A program made the translations under genes and the position numbers. Shown one piece after another: positions 57,541 through 64,000 of a stretch of 64,000 nt of DNA (the stretch's first letter is position 1; the number at the start of each line of letters is the position of its first letter). The stretch is from NCBI GenBank assembly GCA_024516155.1, contig JAJJXM010000015.1:682001-746000 (forward strand). The letters run 5' to 3'. The notes under the pieces were generated by a model. It was not told the origin of the DNA, ran no database searches, and was given only the letters and a program-made list of their open reading frames with translations. Origin of the DNA: Pyronema omphalodes. Its lineage: Eukaryota > Ascomycota > Pezizomycetes > Pezizales > Pyronemataceae.

Positions 57541-58179
57541 ATGACGAGCACCACATCAATTTCACCCGCCGAAAAGCGTGCAAAACAGATCCGACGGAAA
57601 CTCGAGAAATTATGTCTTGCCGAAGCCGCTGCTGCTATGCGGCTAGCGGAAGCTCAGCAAACACTTGAACGGGAGACACTCCGCCCACGAACCTCTCTGG
57701 AGCGCTTCCATGAGCTCCCGGTGTTCGAGCGTAACGTGGAGGATAGGCGTGTGGAATTACGCCTCATCCAAGAAAGATCATTGGAGCTCGACTCCCGCCT
57801 CTGAGGACTCACAGTCAGGAACAGTAATGGGATAGAGCGGCAGGTGAGGAAGGTCCTCCCACGGATTAAATATCTCAGCCCCCCCCCCCCCCCCCCTAAC
57901 GAGTATTGTACAGATGTTTGCAGGACACATCAAAAAATTGAAACAAATTGGGAAAAAAAAAACGTTTCGATATCTCGCTGTTCCTACCTCAGAGTTGCAG
58001 ACTTCACCAGCCACAGCAGTACAGTGAAAAAGCTCAGAGTATTCGCTCATCCTCTTCCGGAAGAGAATGACCGATTGATTGCTACTTCCTGGACCCTTTC
58101 ACACCAATGGTTCTTTCTATTCCTCAGATGCAAAGAGAGAAGCATAGTTCATCAACTAAACTTGAGATTCTACCACTAG
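57541..58179 (+). CDS. Gene A copy, right unit 1: coiled-coil protein with putative 66-nt intron
   Basis: The ATG at 57,541 follows CATATAAACAAC. The frame is open for 87 codons to a TGA at 57,802-57,804, then continues in phase to 58,179. The putative intron 57,749-57,814 (GTGTGG...CTCACAG) is again exactly 66 nt; splicing gives 190 residues. A C-run at 57,879-57,896 inserts several prolines in frame between KYL and NEYC, absent from other copies. The domain picture is as in the 49,310 copy (basic helix, Ala/Glu/Arg-rich coiled coil), but the Lys-rich second helix is shortened (HQKIETNWEKKN). The start codon at 57,370 is possible but not conserved. Confidence 0.58.
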
Positions 58180-59912
58180 GACGCTCTGTCTGTCCGTCCG
58201 CTCACTTTCCCAATCAGTCTCCGGCTTAACCTCTTCAACCTACTTACTGGGGTTTTTTTTTTTTTTTTTTTTTTTTTTTGAAATATCGAATATAACAAGG
58301 GCTCCTTGTATCTGTCACATACAAAGGCAGATGCTCATTCATTCAACATATCATGGGTTTCTACCACTGCGACGCTTTCTCCGCCCATGCCCTCTTTGCC
58401 GGAATAAGTCTTCAGCTCCACGTAGACAATCCAGTTCTGGAGTTGTTGTTAGAACGCTATCTTACTTTCGTCCGCCACCATCATTCCCCACGCCACATTT
58501 CGCCCTGCCGTTTCACGCTGCTACCCACAAGCACAACCAAGACCTTTCTACCTAGTTTTGAACCAATACTTTAACCGGTGGCCAGTCCACTGTCGACAGG
58601 CACCAGTTTCACAGAATGCAGGAAACTATCACATCATGTATAGAAACGGAATCCGAAACGTTATTGGCAGGCTGGAGTAAAAAGAATAAGGATGACGATA
58701 AGAGACGGATTCGTAGATAGGGTTGTTATGAAGGCTTACTGGATACATGATGGTAAATGACGTGTTCTTGGTGTAAAAATAAATCAAAGTATGCAAATAA
58801 ATTGAGAAAAAGAAAAGAGAATCCAATAAGGCTTACTGGATATATAGTAGTAAATGGTGTGTTTTTGAGGCAAAGATAAAAACCCCCATTTAAACGAGGC
58901 AGGGAAAGTAAGCAGGACTCAGGATAGAACCAAAATCAAAAGAAATGGAGAAATTGAATCATACGACAATGAAATAACCAACAGGTCTTCACTTGTAGTA
59001 TTTCATCCCGCCCCACCATTCCTTTAAGCTACACGCCCAAATCCCATAACCGTATCACCAAATCACCCGTTCACTGTCCTCGACAATATTTTCTGACTCT
59101 CAATGCGTCACAGATTCCGGGCATCATAAGCCGTTGAACTCCAAGGCCGTGAATTTAATCCGATAATCCCCGCCGCGAATCTAAACCATAAACTGGTGAA
59201 GTCGCGGAGCGTTTACAGCGCATATAGCCGCTCTGTATCCCCGCGCAGGTAGGGAAGTAGGGATGATGGGGCGCGTGTGTGCGTGACTATACCCGCGTTA
59301 GTTGATCTTAGCGTGTCCGACCCTTGTTGAAAAGAGGGGGGGCTTGGAAGCGTTTTTGCAGGCGACGACCATCTTCAGTGCCGTATGTAAATCGTTTTTT
59401 ACGCTGCAGTGCTTGATACCAAAAGGGTTTTTTTGAGCGAATACTTTCAACTCTAAAAGCATATTACGACATTCAACCACCATGACTCTTATCGGTGGTT
59501 CTAAGCACGATGTGCACTTACTGCATTTTTGAACACCCTGTATATAGTTCCGCAACTGTTTTCAACCGCTAGAAAACGCATCAATGAATATTTGGTGTCT
59601 GTGATGAGAAACTAGCGGTGAATGAAACGAATTGGTCCCGCAAAATGTCCGCCGATGAAGCGTCTAGTCTTTCACGACAGCATCTCCATCGTCGAGGATG
59701 ACAGCAACAAGGAAAATTACGGATAATGCTTTTAGTCCGAAGGAAATCATGTCTGCATCTCAAAGAATATTCACCATCTGTTTCTTTTTGTGTTTATAAC
59801 TCATGAGTTGTGATGGCGGTTTGTTCTTGCTTGTGTTTTATCTAGCAGCTGTCCTCCAGGAACTAACATTTCGCCAGCCATGTCAAGGAATGTTAGATAT
59901 ATAAATCAAATT
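58180..59912 (-). other. Unit 1 proximal spacer, right arm, with both empty LINE sites
   Basis: This includes the SINE-like element, the duplicated segment of about 100 bp (58,730-58,870), the unit start block (59,110-59,230) and the pre-insertion sites equivalent to the target-site duplications of LINE-B (about 59,511-59,524) and LINE-A (about 59,790-59,800). No gene is seen. Confidence 0.55.
58253..58604 (-). mobile_element. SINE-like element, right unit 1
   Basis: This is the counterpart of 14,692-15,049, with head GTGGACTGGCCACCGGTTAA on the minus strand and an uninterrupted 27-base A tail (T-run 58,253-58,279). The pure tail is longer than in the other copies. Confidence 0.42.
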
Positions 59913-60239
59913 TTACAACACATAGTTCACCAGTCGAACAACACTACTGGTGTACACTGTCGGTATGATCTGCCACTCCTTGACTTCATAGTTATCCGCA
60001 TCGGTGACGAAGCAATCGGCATCAAAGTGAAAAGCCCGCTGTTTGTGTAGCGGTCGGAAACCGATGTATGTATGGTATGCGTAGCTGTGAAAGTGGAGGT
60101 ACAGGGAGGGCCGATTGAGGACGGGTGTGATTATCTCAATGGTATGGATATACCTCTTGATATCAATAATTTGGCTGATCACGTCGCTTTCTATGGAGAA
60201 TCTTTGGGCCGAGGAAGGGGCTAATCCCGTGAATTGGAG
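59913..60239 (-). pseudogene. Conserved-looking protein fragment, no start codon
   Basis: This minus-strand frame is open for 108 codons between stops at 60,240 and 59,913, with protein-like composition (APSSAQRFSIESDVISQIID, NRPSLYLHFHSYAYHTYIGF, ADCFVTDADNYEVKEWQIIP). There is no ATG in the frame, so it is either a last exon (a possible acceptor GGGATTAG lies at its start) or a remnant. The left arm would carry its copy just before position 1. Family unknown. Confidence 0.3.
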
Positions 60240-62523
60240 TCAGGTGGCCTTACAAGTGAATCACGTGTGGCGCGAATATGGCGTGGCTAGTCATTTTTCA
60301 TCAAATGTAATTGTTGATCATATTTCCACTACATGTTATTCATGATCATAAGGTATCACAAAATGCTCAAATATCTTTCAACATGCTTCCGGCGCGGAAA
60401 ACGAGCGCCAAGCCAAGAATCGCAATGTCACACACCTAGGCTTTCCGTAAAACTTTGAACGAACCTGTCATCGAACTATACGCGCGGATATCCCTTGCAG
60501 AAGTTGTCACGATTTGGCATGTATTGGTTAACTAATGCTGCTTGAAATCTGACATCGCTTTGCATACTACGGTCCGGAGGGAGAAATCGTTGTAGAATGC
60601 GATGACACTAGTCAACATTCTATCAACATTTAGAAATTACGCGACGTTTATTTCGAGGATATACTTAATATCGGGGCTTGTAAGAGTTCATAAACGATAC
60701 ACGTTCTTGACCAACAATGGCTTGACATGGAAACATGTCGGGAAATCTGATAGGGAACCCCCGAATACCGTTGCAAACCCCTCTTCACTTTTGCAGGGCA
60801 AGCACTCATTCCAGAATTCATCCTCACCAATGCATCTTGCAACAGTAACTGAACGAGTAGCTGATATATAGGTATTCGAAGGCTACTGAACGAAAACCCA
60901 TGTTTTTCCTCCGGGAACTGACAGTATTCGGATTCAATTTTCTCCAATGCCTCGAATCTCCTTTCGTTGTTTACTGACAAAGGTGCAGCATCTCAGGAAT
61001 TCCTGTGCTCAACATTTTCACCCCATTCTGCAAATTGCAGCTACACAGAGTCAACCTGTTCCACCTCGCGGGCCGTATGACACCTGACTGTCACGGACAT
61101 GCATTTCCATTCCACATCATTCTGGGACCAGAGAGTATTTCCATCTACCATCTACCGCGAAGCTATTGCCATAAACATCAGTTTGGGGACTTCAAAAGAG
61201 GCGGTATTTCCATCACATCATATGCCCATATTCAGGATAATGGCATGATCAATGGCATTGAAGATATCCAGAAATGCATGATACCTGACTAACTTACCGG
61301 ATCGGATGCTCCGGTGAATGGAAGAGGTATATGATTGCTCTTGCTTTTGTTTTTTTTTTTTTTTTTTTTTTTTTCGGTCTGGTGAGGACTTTAGCTTGCC
61401 CACATCTTGATAGAGTTAAGGATGCTTCTCTTTTTTCCCATGTTCCCTTTTTTCCCTTCTTCCCTTTTTTCCCTTCTTCCCTTTTTCCCGTTCTTCCTTT
61501 TTTTCCTTCTTCCCTTTTTTCCCTTCTTCCCTTTTTTCCCTTCTTCCCTTCTTTCCGGTTTTCCTTCTTCCGGCTGTTTTTTCCTCGATTTTTTTCCTCT
61601 GCTTTTTCCCCAAGTTTTCCCCTTTTTTTTCCCCCTGTTTTTTCCTCTATTTTATTGCCCTTCCCCCCTCCCCCCCTCTTTTCCGCGTTTTCTTCGTTTC
61701 TCATCAATCTTGTTCCCCTCTGTCTACTTTTTGCAGTTTTTGTTTGAGATTGGTGCTTCCATGAACGGGCTGCTAAGATATTAGCTAAACGCCATTTGGC
61801 AGTCAAGAGTCCACGGCATAACTCACTGAGAATAGCAAGGGACTGGGTGTAATAGCCTTATCTTTCGAATTACTAAATGATCCGAACATTGGATTAAGTC
61901 TCAGTTGTCCGCCAGACAACTATCACTGTACAGAAAGAAATACACATTCCTGGAGACATCGGCGTTTTAGCTGTTGAATGTTACCTGTGGCTCCTTTTTG
62001 TCAACTAAGCGGCTACACTGTACCGAACAGGCATTGCGTTGTCCTGTTAAAGAGGAACAGGATTTTATACTTTGTTATTCTTTCAGCAAGAGTTATAAGC
62101 CGGATTGTTCGATCCGGGATAGCGAAGAGGGGTGTGGCTCATGATGCGGCCATTTAGATGAGAATCAATAGTCTCAAACGATAGAAACTGGATGGGACAG
62201 CGGTTGGAGAGAATGACGTTAACGGTGATGGGTCCCAAAGTGATGGACTGTCACAAGAGGGTCCAATACTTCAGGACAGCGTAGGGGAAGGTGTCATAGT
62301 ATAGGGCAATATTTGAACCATTGCGGTATACTGAACTTAATAAATGGTTAACAATAGTTTTTTTATTCTCAATATTATACGTCTTCAGACTTATCGTGCC
62401 ATGCATCAACAATAAAAATACTCTACAGAACAATCTCCACCTCTCCGCATTATTATATTAAAGAAACATCTTCCATGCCAGTATACGATTTGGTTGTGTT
62501 GCCTTATATTTTGACAACCTGCC
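60240..62523 (-). other. Partial further unit, right of the arm
   Basis: 60,780-61,330 matches the block at 51,150-51,590 and 21,850-22,200. A pyrimidine tract with TTCCC-type repeats lies at 61,430-61,740. 62,100-62,340 matches the decayed coding-like block at 52,270-52,499. 60,240-60,780 is not matched elsewhere in the window. No intact gene. Confidence 0.45.
61430..61740 (+). repeat. Pyrimidine tract with TTTTTTCCCTTCTTCCC repeats
   Basis: A run of near-tandem CCCTTCTTCCCTTTTTT units is preceded by a T-run (61,350-61,374). It is in the same relative position as 51,690-51,900 but longer and more regular. Confidence 0.75.
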
Positions 62524-63085
62524 TTACGCTGTCCCGTGGTTTTGGGACCTCCCGTGGCAGCTGCCGTCGTTTGGTGTCTCATCTGTAACAACGTCAGTCT
62601 CTGCAACCACATTTCAACATTGAAATCATGATATCCATACCATTCGAGATCGCTTCTACATCAATATCCAAGAGATCTAGAATTATATTATCGAAATCCC
62701 GATCCTCCTGTTGCTGGTCAAGGTTCTTAGCCTTTAGCCAGATGTCAGGCGACGCCACCTTCTCGCTATCCAAGATGTAAAACTCCGGGACGCCGTTCCA
62801 ATCTTCCTCCACGCATACCTCCATGGGTATGGTGTCGTTTTCATCGACGGGGGGGACTGGGCTCCAGATGGGTCCTTTCGACGGTTTGTTGGAGATAGGG
62901 GCCTGGGCCGGTCTCCGGGTGTTGTCTACAGCACGGGACGCTTTTTGACGTTGGGTACGGGTCTTGACGTGATGACGACGTCGTTCAATGGAGCTCCGTA
63001 CTGATAGTGGCTCTGGTGAGGAAGCAGGTGGGGGTGAGCGTGGGGGTTTTACCGAGCCAGAGGTAGTGGTAGTGTGTGGTGCCAT
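62524..63085 (-). CDS. Gene C copy, outer unit: small acidic-motif protein, intact
   Basis: Exon 1 is 63,085-62,641, a 58-nt intron follows (GTATGG donor, ACGTTGTTACAG acceptor), and the terminal exon is 62,582-62,524, giving 167 residues. The frame is open upstream to 63,139 without an ATG. The protein has a Pro/Ser/Thr-rich N-terminus, a basic segment (RRRHHVKTRTQRQK), the motif MEVCVEEDWNGVPEFY, an acidic stretch (QQEDRDFDNIILDLLDIDVE) and the terminal tail DETPNDGSCHGRSQNHGTA. It has a canonical GT donor where the unit 1 copies have GC. It is closely related to the 40,428 copy in exon 1 but keeps the intron. Function unknown. Confidence 0.62.
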
Positions 63086-64000
63086 GAGTGATTGCCGAAG
63101 GACTAGGTTTTGGATCCAAAAAGGTGGTTGTTCCGACACTGAATGGAAATGGGGTGGAGGTGTGGTTGAGAAAGGGTATCGAGTCCGGTGGGTCGGAATT
63201 GGTCGATGTTATACCTGGAAATATGCGGCACATGAGTGGATTAACCGACTTGGAGCCTACCTCCATCATCCACAGACAACAGCCCATATGACTGTTCATG
63301 TGCCGCGAAACACGCCGTGATATCCATGTCATGTACTGCTGCGATGGCAGATATTGGCCGCTGGTGGATCGTGAGTGGGTGAGCAAACAAGCAGAGCCAG
63401 GGCACATTATCTCCATTTACAGCTTGTACGGCAACACCGCTGCACCACAATGCCTCTTCAGTGCAACACCTCCACGTATCCAGGTACCTTTCCACTCGAC
63501 GATATGGAGATGTCACTTGTTTCATACAACAACATATCCCAGCAACACCAAGTAACAGTTTCCAGTTCCATTATTTCCATAGTTCTCTGTCAAACTGTAC
63601 CCAGAGACACAGAGACCTGACTCCACTTCAATTTCTGAAGCCATTGTTCTGAAAGTGGTCGACAGCGTAAGTAGCATTTGGAATTTCGAAAATGTCGGGA
63701 AATGTTCACGTATCAATGGATCAAGAATGCGAATAACACATGTTGACTGATATGGCAGTGATGCGTTCGAGCAGAATCAAATAGATGCCCCCGTCCGAGT
63801 GGAGGAATCGGATCATGATAGAGCATGGGAAGATGGAGACGAAATGTGGAAGCAGGATAATGAACCGCTACACCACAAGATCAGCCGCGTTTAATGGCTT
63901 CCAGAATCGATAGCTTTCAATCCGTAGTTAGAACATCTCTCTGAAGATACAGCAGCCTCGTATCATGTTAATCACATGATAGCGAATCATATCTGGTCAG
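63086..64000 (-). other. Upstream region of outer gene C copy; unit runs off the window
   Basis: This matches 46,640-45,830 and 54,310-53,420. It contains the short conserved frame from 63,677 (MLLTLSTTFRTMASEIEVES, 51 residues) and a frame from about 63,416 through PGSACLLTHSRSTSGQYLPS. These may be an upstream exon of gene C, but no splice join is secure. Confidence 0.4.

Larger units (their letters stand above)
47290..59930 (-). repeat. Right arm of large inverted repeat (two tandem units)
   Basis: This arm is read on the minus strand and mirrors the left arm segment by segment: SINE-like 58,604-58,253, gene A 57,541-58,179, gene B 56,604-55,568, 5S-like 54,748-54,628, gene C 53,377-52,671, then a second unit with SINE-like 50,386-50,036, gene A 49,310-49,960 and gene B 48,327-47,292. 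It lacks both LINEs, so it preserves the unoccupied insertion sites. Unit-like sequence continues past both ends, at 38,950-47,290 and 60,240-64,000. Confidence 0.85.

Noticed and set aside
61294..61806. 170-residue Lys/Glu/Gly-rich frame on the minus strand
   Set aside because: It is the translation of a TTTCCC repeat tract; such tracts are always open in one frame and this one is not conserved in the other units.
1..64000. Repeat-induced point mutation (RIP)
   Set aside because: Differences I compared between arms (for example around 17,610 and 55,568) are mixed in direction and the genes stay open. I could not compute RIP indices; a CpA-to-TpA dinucleotide analysis would decide.
1..64000. 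CRISPR array, bacterial operon or prophage interpretation
   Set aside because: Spliced genes, LINEs, 5S-like sequence and a WSC sensor show a fungal nuclear genome; no spaced direct-repeat array is present.

Overview
The window looks like a repeat-rich accessory compartment of a filamentous ascomycete (Pezizomycotina); I cannot name the species. The evidence is short introns (58-101 nt) with GTATGT/GTAAGT-type donors and CTGAC-like branch sites close to the acceptor, dispersed 5S rRNA-like sequences, two Tad1-type LINE retrotransposons, and a WSC-domain cell-wall stress sensor gene.

The dominant structure is a very large imperfect inverted repeat. The left arm (1 to about 26,170) and the right arm (about 59,930 down to 47,290, opposite strand) are collinear over about 12.7 kb once two LINE insertions are removed from the left arm. 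Each arm holds two tandem units of about 8.4 kb (left units start near 13,742 and 22,440; right units near 59,800 and 50,950, running leftward). More degraded material of the same kind continues on the right, at 38,950-47,290 and 60,240-64,000, and runs off the window end. Between the arms is a unique core (about 26,200-38,900) with one clear host gene, a three-exon WSC sensor at 32,033-33,396.

A full unit contains, in order: a SINE-like element with an A-rich tail; a coiled-coil gene (called A here) transcribed divergently from a three-exon membrane-protein gene with Lys/Glu-rich repeats (gene B); a 5S rRNA-like sequence; and a small acidic-motif gene (gene C) with a 58-nt intron and multiplied terminal exons. 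I recognise none of A, B or C as a known family. Conserved exon boundaries and phases across copies show that they are genes and not chance open frames. Four copies of B, four of A (one truncated) and four of C (one frameshifted) are visible, plus a slot where C is replaced by an unrelated-looking ORF (45,085-45,651).

The order of events can be read from the sequence: tandem duplication of the unit, then inverted duplication of the pair, then insertion of two LINEs in head-to-head orientation into the left arm only. Both insertions have clear target-site duplications, and their unoccupied sites can be seen in the right arm. In the second right unit, gene B's coding sequence and downstream flank were replaced by the unit-1 version, with a junction just upstream of the ATG. 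The LINE open reading frames are broken by stops and frameshifts, mostly next to C/G homopolymers. The rest of the core is low-complexity intergenic DNA.
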